Below, piece by piece: positions 22,984 through 37,900 of a stretch of DNA of 64,000 nt (position 1 is its first letter; every line of letters starts with the position of its first letter). The position numbers and the translations under genes were made by a program. Origin of the DNA: Amborella trichopoda (lineage: Eukaryota > Streptophyta > Magnoliopsida > Amborellales > Amborellaceae); assembly GCF_000471905.2 (NCBI RefSeq), contig NW_006499617.1:581761-645760 (forward strand), in the 5' to 3' direction. Below the pieces are notes generated by a model. It had not been told where the DNA came from, ran no database searches, and saw nothing but the letters and a program-made list of their open reading frames with translations.

Positions 22984-25900
22984 CTGAAACCGCATATTTG
23001 AGAGGATAAATTTCAGAACACAGGAATATGAGAACACTATGAAGAATATTTTATGATGACGAGGGCCAATACTATAGTGATAGTCCCTCCCTCAAATCCA
23101 CCAGATTGGTTGGGAGACCGAAAATCAGTCTCCTTCAGAATAACCAAAAACTTTTGATTTAAACCTCAATATGCTCCAAATCAAAAAGACCCAATTTGGA
23201 TCATCCATTTGATGGACGGTGCTGGGATATGGAGCTCTTTCGAAGTTCCAAGTCCTTGTTCATTTTAGATATCTCCAACTCTGTTTTTAGTTGAATGAGA
23301 TTGATTTGAACACTATTTGGAGCCTTTGTGGGTCCATCACAATTGCTACAGAAATGGCCAGACGTTTATTGGACTAAACACACACACACACAACAAAAGA
23401 GGGAGAGAGAGAGAGAGAGTTAGCTAACAAGCTAATCGCGATCCAAATTGGACATGATTGTCCAATTGTGTTTGAATTTTTGTTTATTTTTTACGTATCA
23501 AATTGCCATAAAACTTTGGGGATACATTTGCCTCAATTAGATGCACCTAAAGAAAATAATTCAAACAATAAATATAACCAAAATACCCCATGAATGTTGC
23601 CAAGCTTTTTTGGCCAATTTATTTTTTGGTAATAACTCTATATTTTATTTGGGTGTGCCGAAGTGAGATCTGCATGCGCTCAAAATTTTGAGTCAAGTTG
23701 ATTCGGTAGATCTATGAGATGACTATAGTGGTCGTCTGATGGAATTTAAACAGTGATAAGTCTGAGTAAATGCGATAGAAATTCACTCATGGGCAACTTT
23801 TAAGTTTTGCTCTCCCTCCCTCCCTCTCGATATATATATATATATATAGGGAAAAGATTGGAACAACCCACCAGCTGATGGCTATATCAATAGCCGAGAT
23901 TGAATCTAGGCTAATCCAATGGTCACAATTGCATTTCATGTTCAAATTTTAGTTTTTTCTTACAAATCCAAGTCACTTGAAATTTAGCGTCTATTCTTTA
24001 AAAATAGGGGAATGCAATAAAATATTTAAAGAATAATTCCCAAAAAAATGATCAAAGTACCTCTGAAACTTTTAGGGGTATTTTGGTCCATTTATTTTTT
24101 AGGAATTATTCTTTTAATATTTTTATTAGATGTGCCTTGATGAAAAGAATAGACGGCTAAAATTTCATGTGATTTAAATTTATAAAAATAAATAAATTAT
24201 ATTACGAAATACAGTCGTGACCGTCAGATCGGCCCAGATTCAATTTGGAGAATTGGACTTACACTATAGTTGTTGGCTAGAGCACTATTCCCAGCTGCAC
24301 GCCCATACGCGAATGGCCCAGATTGAATCTGGTTCATTCTGTGGCCGATCTGATGCTCACAGATGTCCGATAGTGTTTGAATTTAAATTTTCTTCTACAA
24401 ATCCAAATAAAATTTTAAGCCTGTGTTCTTCTCATCAAAGTGCACTTAATAAAAATATAAAAAAATAATAATTCGTAAAAAAAAATTCGGGGGTATTTTG
24501 GTCAATTTATTTCATGTAAATTCTTTTGTATATATTTTTTGTAGATTCGCTTATTTTTGAAGAACACAAGCCTAAAATTTCAAGTGATTTGAATTTGTAG
24601 TAAAAAAATTAAAATTCAAACACTATCGAACATCCGCGATAGTTAAATCTGCTCAGATTCTATCTGGGCCGTGGGTGTTTACTGTAGCAGTAGGCACCTG
24701 AGAGCACAACATCTTTTCCTTATATATATATATATATATATATATAGGGACGACGTTTGGTCTTTCTCTTTTAGAATATTTCTTTTTTATTTTTTTAGGT
24801 GCACCTAGGTGAAGGTCACAAGTCCCCAGAATTTCAGGTCAATCAAATTTACAAAAATAAAATTGAAAATGAAACAGTTCCATGGACTCTGGTCATCGGA
24901 TCTGTTAAAGTTTCACCTGAGCCTCTGGCCTATACTATTCCGCAGGCCCAGCCGCTCACAATCCCTTTTCCCTATGATGACTTCAAAAACTCAAGGAACC
25001 CTTGCTTCCATTTGTTCACAATTATCAAGAAGTTTCTAGTACCAGGCTAATGGATGTGCAATACATATGAAAACAAATGACGCACAACTCAAAGAGTACT
25101 ACCGGATTATGAAAGCCAAACTCACTCTCCTTGTTCTTTTCTCGAGGAAAAAAGAAAAAAGCGGATGTTCAAGACTGACAGGAGTAAAAGAGAATATTTA
25201 CCATGTATAATGGCCCACGTATTGTATCAATACAAAGGCCCGCGCCTGGAGGTAATGTAAGATCTGCACATGCTGATATTGATGTAATATCAAGAATATC
25301 AACTTTGATGAGAGGTTTTTCAATATGTGTGGTGCTTGCTAACATGGCTGAAGGACTCTGTGTGGATTGCTTTGGCTCACCCCTGCTTACCTGCAAATGG
25401 TAGTCTTTTTTATTATCCACACGTATTATCAAATAATTAATACATATAGAGAAGTACATGGCAGTCACTAAAAGACTCTAGGGTCTCACATTTCTTTTCT
25501 CTGACAATCTTAATATATCCTTCCTATCTTTTACATAATCCTCACATTGGATATGTTCCTTAAAGCCATTATTGACTACCAAATGTTTCATATGCAAACC
25601 CCCCCTTCTTGAGTTCCATCATCCTGGTTTAGTCTGATACCTGGGTGCGAGTAAAGAGGGGACAGTGGGAAAATATATCCTACATATAAGAGCTTTTAAA
25701 TAATTTGCATTAGAGTTGTTAAATAATTTGCATTAGCTTAGATGGGATTTGGTATATCTGTAAGAGAAATGATCCTATAGGACCCTCCCCCACCCATGTG
25801 TGTAGAACCCCAAAAGATCACCATTAAATTTGGCACGGATCTATAGAAAAATCAAGTCCCACACCCATATGATAACTTTTCTAGAGATCTGTGCCAACTT

Positions 25901-28900
25901 TAATGGTGATCCTTTGGGGTCCTACACACATGAGTAGGGGAAGGTCCTATTGGATCATTACTCTATCTGTAATTACCATCTAGGCACACATTAATCTTTT
26001 GAAATCATTCCACACTCTTAAGTTTTGAGAATCACATCCTATATATGCTTCAAAATCAAGTATTGCTTCAGCACATTCACATAAATAGAATAGTAGTATT
26101 TCTGGGCAACTTTTAGTAATACATATATTTAAAGAAAAATTGTTTCAAGCGGAAAACTAACGGTCCAATTGTTTTATTACTAGACTTATTATTTTTAATT
26201 TTTAAAATTTATTTATTTTTTCATATTCATGATCTTTCTGTTAGAGGTTACATGTCCTTAAAAATTAAGTCTTAAAATCCATCTCAAAAATAGATTTATT
26301 AAGAAGCCTGCATTTCTACATATGCGGCGGGCTTGGCCACATAGAAACCGGGTCCTATATTTAAATGGCAATATATTGGAATCTAAAGGACTCAACAATG
26401 AAGAAATGGGACTATGGGGACCTTCTCTTTTAACAATTTTGGCAATGTGAATGAAGTCGAAGTCAATCTATAATCTTCAACACCAGCTTTGAATCCAATA
26501 CTAGCTTTAGTTTCTGTTTTTGGGGACATAAGTCCCTCCCTACAACTCATGAAGTAAGAATTCTCACAAGGACAGGGTCTACTCGAAAGCAAAAGAACAA
26601 AAGAAGAAACATAGTAGCATGCAATGCAAATTCAAACACCATCAATTAAGCTGCCCAAGCAATTACAGAATAGAAGTCCAAAAAGGGCATTGAAAATAGA
26701 CAACAGAAAACACTTGCTCAACATCAGATATTTCTCACCAAATATTAGAAATTGCTGTACATCGAACTACTTGTTCCTTTTTAATTGGTGCCATGAAGGG
26801 TGAATAAAAACAAAAGCGGAACTGATTTATAGAGAGTCAAATGACAGAAATAAATACAATAGTGTATATGGAAAATTTGTAGTTACATACACGCTCTGGC
26901 TTGACAAGTGAAGTAAAATGACATGCAGGATAAAGGCTCAATCATAAATAGAGACTATGTAGCTTTCATTGAACGAAAAAAGATTGGATGCAAACTTGCT
27001 GTTCACATGACATGATTGTGTATGGGTATGTAGTATGGACTGCTTGAAAACAACTAAATGGTCAAAATAACATTCCCCCTTCACTCAATGCATATCATCC
27101 ATCTTACGGGAGTAGGACTACAATAAGTAATTTAGAGAGAGCAGGGGCTTCCAATGCGACAGAAAGTTTTACCTGTTGAAGGCATTCATGGTTCAAAACA
27201 AATTGGGATCTCTTCCAATCATTATGGGGGGCAACTGGGTTCCCTGTAGGTGGTGCGGTCAAATATCCCACCTTTAAGTAAGGCAAAGGAAGCTGCCAAA
27301 CAGTTAACTGCATCAATGAAGCAACAAAGACAGGCATAACTTGACAAAAAACTAAAATAGATTATCTATGCAAATTCTCACAATTTTGTTCTGGAAATAT
27401 AAACTATTTCATCCCTTCATCTAGGTGATGCATTTCAACAATAAATCCCATAACATGCCTCACTGGCTTGATCAGTATGTAGCAATGCAAAAACTCCGGA
27501 ATATTCTGAACTTAGCTTGAGTAGAAATCAAGAATGTGCGAGGTGCAGAATTAGGTAAGAAAAAGCTGAGCATGCATTTAATAGGAAGTCCTTGAGAATT
27601 TCCAAGAGAGGTAACTAATCGGGAAAATAGAATTTCCAAGAGAGATTCCTCATATAGAAAGATACAAGCGAATGGGATACAGAAATGGGCATCTTTTTGT
27701 GTCCAGATGAACGACATATTGGGTAGCAAGAAACTAAGGTAACTAAATACTGTAAAGATGAAAAGGTCATAAAAGAGATTAAACATTACAACATAGATGC
27801 AGTATTTTCTTCTTTTTGTCGGTATAATTTCATGAAACTATAATGAGACAAATAAGATACAAGACAAATGATTCTTGATCTCAATAGTAGAATTTCAACA
27901 ATGAGAACAAAGAACCACATGTGTATAGCAGTCAATATTTCCCACATCTATTTTATGTGGTTTGCAGCCAGTAGTATAACACCTAAAAGTCCCAGGACAT
28001 TGTGGAACCTGGTATTTCAGGAAATGAAAAACTCTAAAATCTCAAGAACGAAGGTGAATTTTAAGACACACAGATAAAGCTCCTCTTTCAGTCAGTATAA
28101 ACAAAACTATGACTAAAGTACATGATACTAAAACCCCGTGGCATGTCTATTTGCCAAATGTGGATAACTTCTATGCATGATTATTAAGCATTATTAATAG
28201 CATCTGGGGATTACACCTAGAGCTCTATCCTTTTTTTTATTGTACATCTACAGCTCTTTCAGTAGCTTGATTCATATGTTGCTATTGATTCCAATATCAA
28301 TGTATTAAAACAATGCAAAATCACGAAAATAAAGATTAATTATGCAGGAAAACCAATGGAAGGTCTTGCATAAGAATAACCATATTTTAAGAATAACCAA
28401 CAGCTTGCTCTACATTGGGTCAAGTCACTGACCATCGAACGAACAAGCCTCAAGGCACTGCGGTAAACCTACATGACAAAGAGTTCATCTAAAGTTAGCT
28501 TGCGCTATCAGAAGAGAGCAAGATAATAGTATATTGGTAAGAAGTATGTTTTGAAACTGTTTGATTAAGCTGCAGAATAATATGCATACCAGTGAAGCTC
28601 TTAGGCATTTAAATGTCTGAAATTCATGTGTTACTAAAGTTGAGGCTAAAATGCAGATAAAAGAAGTTGAGGCAGAAATCTCAAACTAAAGTAATAAGAA
28701 GCTAAAATGTCTTAAAATGAGTTCACCACTCACGGGGCTTTAAGTATCAGAAATTCCAGAACAATTCTACCGGAGGATGAATTACTTTTGTATTTGCATT
28801 TATGTACAACAGAAATCCTTAAAATCTTAAGAATGCAAAAACCAGAGGAAAATAAAATCACAAACGAAAATGGATATACTGAAATCCTTCCATTACATGG

Positions 28901-31900
28901 ATGTCATCTACATGAACCACATAATTACATAAAGATCTGCATTAGATAGAAGTGAAGCGGACCAAGGTGTGGCTCATACAGTGAGGGGAATGCTTACACT
29001 TAATTAAGTCCAAAAACACAAATAATAAGCTAAGTGAATTCTACACAGAGAGTTCACGTGTGACATACCCTTTCGAATAAATTGATCCACCAAGTTACCA
29101 TCAACAATAACATACCCTTTCGAATAAATTGATCATTTCCGATCAATATTCTATGACTTCAAACATCTCAAAAGGTGTCAGGTAGCAGGGCATTTGTCCT
29201 GAGGCAATTGGAATACATTCACACAGATCCCCACAAAAATATACAAAACTGCTGGCGAAGCTCAGAATTCGACCCATGTGAGATGTGTCACAATTGTGGG
29301 ATATATGTGTTACTTGACAACAAATCAAATAATTCTACACAGTCTAAGTGTGAATGACAAAATCTAGTTAATCATAACCATTAAAGTGAAAATAAGGAAA
29401 TTTAATTGTTTTATATTGCTAAATAAAATCAAGTAAATTAGATTTTGATCGCAAACATAGGTTCAGGATTCATGATAAGATGTAGCAAAGTTTTACGCTG
29501 GCTGCCTACCTAACGCAAGCTGCCTACCTAACGCATGCCACCTCCTTACCAAGCTTCGGACAGGTTAAAGGAGAAGTTTAAAGTCCTCACCCTTATTAGA
29601 CCTAGTATGGATCTCCTCGTCTAATCGATGCTTACTGGATAAAGAGAGCACCATCAATCACAAAAGGTATGATAATGGGACCCACAACTGCAATTGAAGA
29701 AAGGGTATAAAAAAACACGTTTTTTAGGAAAATTTACAGTGTTGTATCTAAAGTACAAGTTTAGCTACAAGCTCTGGCCCTTATACAATTCTTCCTCCCT
29801 GTTTTTTTTTTGGGGTAAATCAGTGGGGAAGAATGCCTCCTACCCGTTTTTATTATATGATTCTTCCTATTAAGGACAATTAGCACAACCGATCCAATAG
29901 TTACAAGGTATGAATCCCTGGTTAGGTTGGGATTGTAACAAAATTTCAGGTGAAGCTCCATCCTTTGCATCTGCTGCTGCTTTGGCCTCCTCTACATGTG
30001 CTTAAAGGTAACATAAAGGTGCGTCCTGATGTCACAAATTTCATCAAAAATCGGTTCCAACCTCCATAGGGAGGGAGGAGACTTTGAGCCCAAGAGATAA
30101 CATTCTTGGAATCCCCTACCACTAGCAAAAAGATAACTTCAGACGCAATCCAACAGTTCTATACCTTGTAGAAGGACCTGTGCTTTAGCAAACATGCAGC
30201 ATCGCCGTAAAAAGAGATGAACATTTGGGACATGCTGCCTCAGAAGATTCCCCAACCCCTGTTGGGCCGAGGTTGCCAAGCGAGCATCAGTTGAAGTTGC
30301 GATTGACAACACTGAGCTCTGGAGGAACCCAAATGACTGGATCACATAATTGTCAACAGCTTGTTCCTAGGGATTGCGCTCCAGTTTTCTTCAGAATCTG
30401 CTGAAGCCCAACAACTAAACTCTTTATGATTCTAGGCCAAATCTCACAGTAGAGATGATAGACTACCATTCCATTCCAACCAAATGGCCCAAAACATGGC
30501 CAAAAGAGTGGCGCTCCATAGGAAAAGAACAGAGGAAGAGAAAGGGGGCCAAAAAAATCCCCCAAATGGTTGCTGGGCTGTTTGGGGCAGCAACCAAAGC
30601 TCATCAAATCATCAGAGTGTGGAGGACCAGATGGGGCCCAAGACTAAATAATAAATGAAGAGATGACTGATAGTTTCTTCTTCCCTAGACATTGCACAGT
30701 GGTTAGGCATGTGGACACCTCTCGCTGTAGCTGGTCAGTTGTGAGGACTCTCTTTGCGAGGACCAGCCACTTGAAAGCCTGGATTTTTTAGGGGAACTAG
30801 GAGAAGCAAGTTTTCGAGGCTATTACCAAAGGGTTATTTTCTGAGTTTGCATGTCTGAAAGCTAGGTAGAAAGACCTCACTGAGAAAGAACCAGGGGTGA
30901 CAGGAACCCAGAACATCTTATTGTGCTCTCCATTCTCAAGATAAAGTGCATCCTTAGGAGATCCAGCAAGGAGACAAGTTTCAGAGTCTCTGAGCCCAAC
31001 AGTTTCCTCCTGAAACCTGGAGTCCAAACCAATTGTCCTCCAATGACTTTGTAGGATTGGCCAATTGTGGTGTTATGGGTGGTAGCCAGTGAGAATAGTT
31101 TTGGGTAGAGGGACTGCAGGGTGTCTTTCGCAACAAAGGTCCTTCCACAACCAGATCATTGTCCTAGTTTTGCAATGAAACCAATTTTAGAGATAAATTC
31201 CACATGGGATGAAATGATCCCTTTCGAAACTCCGAAGGCAGATCCACTGGTCATTTCCCTTGGAAACCAACAGGAGCTGTCAATGCCATAACTCTGTTGG
31301 ACAACTTGCTGCCACAGTTAGGGCTGGTAAAGGGCCAGGCTGTCTGGCCCTAAAAAAGTAGGGCCTGGGCCACTGGCCCGGTTCGGCCTGGCCAGCCCTC
31401 TTTTTTTATTTTTTTATTTTCTTTGTTTTTCCTTCATTTGTTTCTGGCCTGGCCTGGCCCGTTGCCACCCTTAGCCACGGGTGGCCCTCCTGGTTCGTGA
31501 AATGGCACCATGACTTTCCAGGGTGCACAGTGTTGCACAAGTTTTCTGATACCCAACTCCCCACTCCTTCTCAATCGACAAACTATAACCCACTTAACGA
31601 AAGGAAACTTTGGTTTAGCACCTGCATGGAACCACAAGAAACCACTTCTCAGTTTTGCTCAAAGAGCTTGACAACAACAGAAAGCATTTTCAAAGGACAT
31701 GCAATAGACAGGAATATCAAATAGTGTGGCTATGTCAAACTGATTCTGCCTCCTAGATACAAAAATATGCATTTTCAGGCATTAAGATGGCATTCGAAGT
31801 GTTCAACTATGGAGTCCCATTGGGCCTTTCGCAACCTGCCAATGCAGAACGGACGACCCAAATACATTATAAGTGTTGGTTAGATCACTCTCAACCTTTG

Positions 31901-34900
31901 GCCCAACACTGAGACTGTTCCAGCATAGAGACTGACTGCAAATAATTTAGTTCTTGCCGTATTGACCTCGAGCCCTGTTGACACTTCGAAGCATCTAGAC
32001 AACCACAAATTGTCAATTCGTCCATTTGTCCAGCTTGGCATTGCAGAAGACCAGGGTTTCTTTGCATACTTTAAATGGGAGATATGAGGTCCCTTCAGGA
32101 CAACTTTAAGCTTGGGACAGATTGCCAAACAGGTTTGAGATCAATTTGCTAAAGACATCAGCCATGATTTCTAAAAAGAAAGGCGACGGGAATCTCATTA
32201 GCAGAGACCTCCCGTAGCGCAAAGAAACCATTAGGGGATCCATTTATTAATACCGATAACCATGGCAATGAGATAAACCCCTTGATCTAGATCCTCCATC
32301 TCGTTCTGAAACCCATAATGTGCAAAACTTGATCAAGGATGTCCCTATTGACATGGTCATAATTGTTTTCCAAGTCCAGTTCCAGGACAGGACCTGGGAT
32401 CGTGGAATGGTGTCTAGTGTGGATACAATCATGTGCTCCCAACACTGTATCTAAAATTTGTCGGTCTTGGACGAAGGTCCCTGAGTGGGGAGAAATGATG
32501 TGTGTTAGCACTTGCAGGCAGGAGGCAAACACTTTGGACAGGATTTTGTAAGAACAGGCTTATAACCTTAAAACTGTTCAGTTTCTCAGCACCTTCAAGC
32601 TTCGGTACCAAAACTACAAATGTGGCATTCGGCCCTCTATTAGTGATGCCCATTTGTAAAATTTATGCAAGAAGAGCAAGGATATCAAGGGAAAGAGTGA
32701 CCCATAATTTTTTAAATATGGAGATGGGGTAGCCACCTGGGCTTGGGGCCTTGTGTTGTTAGAGGTCCATCACAGCCCTACGGATCTCGTCTTCCATAAA
32801 TGGTCTCTCTACCTACTATGTGCTTTGTCTAGGTAGGGATTGGAAAGGGTGGTTGGCAACTTATGTTTAGCCTGAATATGGGCAGAGAGGAGATTGAATC
32901 CATCTAGTAATATGACCCTATGGATAACATACAACTCTTTATAAATCTTCTTTTCCTTTTTGATTTGATGGATAAAGTTGACCCTTTTTTGTAAGCACAA
33001 TGATTCTTATTTGTAGGAATCAGTATCCTATCGTGTTGGAATCGAGTCTCCTACCTTTCAGGAATCGCACATGACCCCATACAACGACTTCTAGAATCGC
33101 AAACTGAGGTAATAGGAAGCGTGATTCCTACATTACTGGAATCATTATCCCCATCAATTGGGAATCGAGATTCCCACAGTTCAAGAATTGTGCACCTATC
33201 CACTCCAATATAGGAGAAAAGTATTTTGCGAGAAAAGATTTAAAGTTTTACATAAATGATGGGGTATAGACATACTATGTTTAGCCCAAGTTATCTATGT
33301 AAAACCAAGCAGATACTATAGATAATACCTTGGTATTTGCTTGAAAGGCCAAGATGTTGCATTTTCCTCAAAATCCAAATACTGTAAGTGGCCATGAATT
33401 TTGATCACCGTTAACCCATATCCTTTTTTTTTCTTTTGGGGGTTTAAGTCCATGCCCCACCAAATACACAACGAGACAATGAGTGATAAGCATTTTACTT
33501 AGTATCGTAGATGATCATTAATAAGAATTTTATTAATCACCCACCAAACATGCCCCACATAATCATTTACTTGGCATAGTATATGATCAATGATAAGCAT
33601 TTGGTTATTGCAACATCATATATAAACATCTTACCTTGAGGTAGGGCTGCCACCCAAACGCCTTACCATGAGGTGCGACTGCCACCCACTTTGTGATTTA
33701 TAGATTGATAAATCTTTTGGGTAATATGACAGAGATTATTGTATATGGATTCATCTCGAAAGTTTATTAAGGCTTTTTGGCTCTCACAACATCACAGTCT
33801 TAAAACCTAAATCATGGGTATTTAACCTTGTACAAAAGTAACATGATCCAAAAAGGTTCCTAGAACTTCTCCAATAATATAGAATCGGCTCCTGGAGCTC
33901 CTCCCTCAACATACAATTTTTTAATATATTTCATTCAACATTTGCATTTGAATCTTGATTCCGTGTCATTAGAACATGATTGTTCAGAGCATCTAAGAAT
34001 TGTGCCTTTTGATGATGTGGAACTCGCTTCAAAACAACAGGGATTCACGATTCTTAAAAAATTGGAATCAACGTTTTGCACACATTGAATCGCATTATTG
34101 TGCAACTATGAACCGCAGATTTTGTGATATGGAACCTAGACAACCTTTCAAGAATCGAGATTCAGATATTAATCTGGAATGCATTCCATGAAACTAAGAA
34201 ACGTGATTCCTATCTTCCAGATTCGTGTTTCATCTTGGGAACTGCAGAATCGTGATCTTGGTACGCAATTCGCGTAACTATATACAAACCACAACCATAT
34301 TTAGATGAATCACATCTGGAAAATGTTCACCTGCTGAGGTGGCCATATGATGCTCTTGGCACTATGAATGAAACATCTTCCGAAAGACTAATGAATGAAT
34401 TGCACCTGGTCAGATATCATGAGCAGTTAAAAAGAATCTATACATAATACCCCAACCAATATTTCTATATCAAGATTCAGAACAAGTCATCTGAAATCAC
34501 AGAACGTCTGTAAAATAAATTATCTTGTCAATTTCATGGTTTTTTAAATGTGGAATCTACCGTTTAACAAAGTAACTTGGAGGAGCTCGCATAAATGAAC
34601 TTGATTTGCAAAAAGAGTTGGGTTAAGATGAAACTCAAGGAAAAATATAGAAAAAGGTCCATTTGAATTACTGTCCCTAAAATCCACATTAAAAAGTTAT
34701 CAATTGTAAAGAAAAAACATTTACCGAGTAATTGGACTTCAAGGCATGGGCAGCTGCAATGTATATTGCAGATTGACTATAAAGCTCATTAGGGGAGATC
34801 TCTTTGGCATCAAACTGTCTCCCAGTTCTTAAGGTATCCTCTGCCAAACCATACTGTAGAATAGATCAAAACTCAACCATGGACATTCAATATATAATAC

Positions 34901-37900
34901 ACCTTAGTTAAGTTGCACGCTTCTCATCTTATATTGGACCAGTTAACTCACCAAAACAGTGCCAAGGTTGTATATTGCCCTATGGAAATCAAACTGTAAC
35001 TGAATCGCTGCACGGAACTGCAAAGTAAATAAAAATGATTGAATATAAAAAGCAACAACTCAATAAGCAGAATAACAGGGGGCGCTGCTTTTCATTAATG
35101 CGAAGAGGAAAAATTGAGGCTCAAGTACTTCTAAGCTGAGTTAGCAAAAGTGTTTAGGGAATATAAATGAGAATGGGAGGATGGCAGAGAAGAATGCACT
35201 TTCTTTCCTCTTATATTTTTTCTGATGGTGAAGGTAGTAGCTGTTCTAAAACAAAATCCCCTCAGAAACGCCAGTTCTGGGATATGAAACCTTGGGGTCA
35301 TGGTCAGTAAGCTATAAGACTACCAAGATTAAGAATGTAGAATCTTAATAATTTTAAAGTACAAAGACCAAATTCTAAATTTATGAGATAACAATTCAGT
35401 TTTTTTTTTCCTCATTGAAAATATTATCTAAAACTGGTTCAAATAGTAAATCTCTTGGAATTCTTTCCAAAACTTTGGTTTGGCATCATACAGCACTAGC
35501 AACATTTACTGAAATAATTACTGTACCTTATTGATAGCAGTTTGTACAATGGTTTGCTTTTCCCGGACAGAAACAATAGCACTTAGTTCCTGCATAGCAC
35601 ATAACAAAACTGAGAATAAGTTTATAACCACACGACTTCTCTTGTGAATCACTAATGAACATGTATGAGACTAGCAAAAGGCGTAACACAAAAGCTTTCT
35701 CCAAGGGATAAAAAGTTAGTGGGTAATTGGGGAAAAGCTGTCACATACATTTGTAGCATATTAAACACCATATACTTTTCAAAGAGCATACCTGCAGAGC
35801 AAGTCCCCAATTGTTTAGTGCCTGAAATCAATAACAAAAGAAGAGCAACAATATTATAAAAAAGTATTTATGTGTAGATGATACTGAATCACTTCAAGGA
35901 CAAGCCCACCTTGTCAAAGAGAAAAGTAGCAACAATACAGGTCCCAAATTTGAAAACAAAGCAAATCAAGGATAATAACTGTAACATAGAAAGTGCTAGG
36001 TTTCCAAGTTGCATTAAAGAAAGATTCAAACAAGAGCTAAGCAGACTGTCCTCACAAAGTAGCTACAAGCCTGCAAAGATAGCTTTCATACATAAAAGTT
36101 TCACAACAAATTAATCTTCCTGGGCCATCTGAAAAGAACTAAAGAAGCACTGCTGCCAGTTTTCATGGAATCCAATACTTATAAAAAAAAAATGAATTCA
36201 TAGCTGTAAGCAGAAGCAGGATCAGGAGCGTGGGATCATGATATGCCAGAAGCTCCTTATGGTCGGAATTGCTGTCCATACACCCTGAATTTTAGGGATC
36301 TCGATCCAATCATATTTGGGGTTTCAAGCACAACGTTTTGGGATTGCAGAATTAAATCTAAAGCTCTAAAATCCATATGCTAAAAGCATATATTTTTCCT
36401 TAAAAATATGTAGAACATCATTTTGTAGCAATATAACTTTATCTTTTATGATAGATATGAATTTAGCAGTTATTTCCCCATAAAAAATCAACCTACAATG
36501 GGTTTGATCTATATCGACCAATCCATAAGGGATAAGGATTGTCTTTTCCCCATATGGGAGCAGAATCTACCTAAGATCCTGCGCTGGGAGACTGGAATCA
36601 CTTGGATCGACACCAAGTTGGGTGATCCCATTAACTATGCATGAAAACTGCAAACCTTTGAATTGTTTTCTGGTACTAATTCAAAACTGCACACCAGGAT
36701 TAGGAGATGCCTTAGAAGAAGATCCGAAAGGGGCATGTCACAAGTAATAACTTTAAAACTGGGCAAGGTGCTTAATTCATACAAAGTTGAAACAGAAGCC
36801 GCAAGACACCATTTTTTTATTTCATGGAAAGCAAGGCACGTTCGCATGAGATATCTAGATTTTATTAAATTTAAGATGCTAATAATGTCAAATCCCTATG
36901 GATATGTTTGACAAAACAGGATTTGAATATTCAAGTTTTTAGAAATCTGAATAAAGACATTATCTGCTTTCTATACATGCAGATTGTATGTTATCTTGAT
37001 CTGTCTTTTTTGGTGCACGTTTGATTGTCTGCCTGTATTTCAAAATTTTCATAGATTTCAAATTTACGACTATTTGGTTGACAATCGATTTTTTTTTATT
37101 TTATGAGACACATAATTGACTTGTAGCTAAGTTCTACTCTCTCTTGCATTAAAGATAGAACTACTTAAAAAAAATGCCTAAAATCAATAATGTGTAGAAG
37201 CACAACACAATGGGGAGAGAAATAAAGCATTTGTTTGATTATCTTCAAACAGATATCGACCCACATGTATTTCCACATTCCATTTTGTTTATTGATATTG
37301 AATCAACATATTTTTTTTTTTTTTGAAATTAACGTTTGTATAGAAGAAAAGGGAGTACAAAGGTTAGTCCAAGGAACCCACAGCCCGGGTCACTTGACAA
37401 AAAATAGACTAACCTAGGGGGTAACCCTATACAAAAATTTGGGGCTAATAGAAAACATCCATTACAGCATTGTACAGAGAAAGCCATAAGGGGCTTAAAG
37501 TAGTCGCCCATAACAAACATATACAAAAACCAGTCCTTCGGTGCCAAAATTGGTGTCATGGTCATCTATGAGTCAATCCCTGATACTCCATGAGTCTTGA
37601 GAGGAGTGCCAAGGACTCAACCAACTGAGAATCAGCGTGGCCGATATGGGCAGAGTAGGAAGCTAGAATGTGACTGAGGGAATCTCAGAAAACCCCCCCC
37701 TATACCAGATAGTCTAGGGTTCCCTAGGGAACACCTGTCAAAGTTAAGTTTGGTGTGCTTTGCTAGAGGAGGCGTACAATTGTTTGCTCTAGCTGCCCGG
37801 CATGGTGGAATAGGATGACATTTTCCCATCTATGGATGAAAGCCGTGGCCGAGATACCCTTGAAGGCTTTGTGGTTGGTAGCCTAGAAGATCACCAAGGA

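Larger units (their letters stand above)
23830..24746. mobile_element. composite fold-back element between two (TA)n tracts
   Basis: TATAGGGAAAAGATTG at the left and CATCTTTTCCTTATA at the right are inverted outer ends, each touching a (TA)n run (23,830-23,848 and 24,719-24,746). Inside lie two family Z fold-backs. It lies in the last intron of the host gene. Confidence 0.55.
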
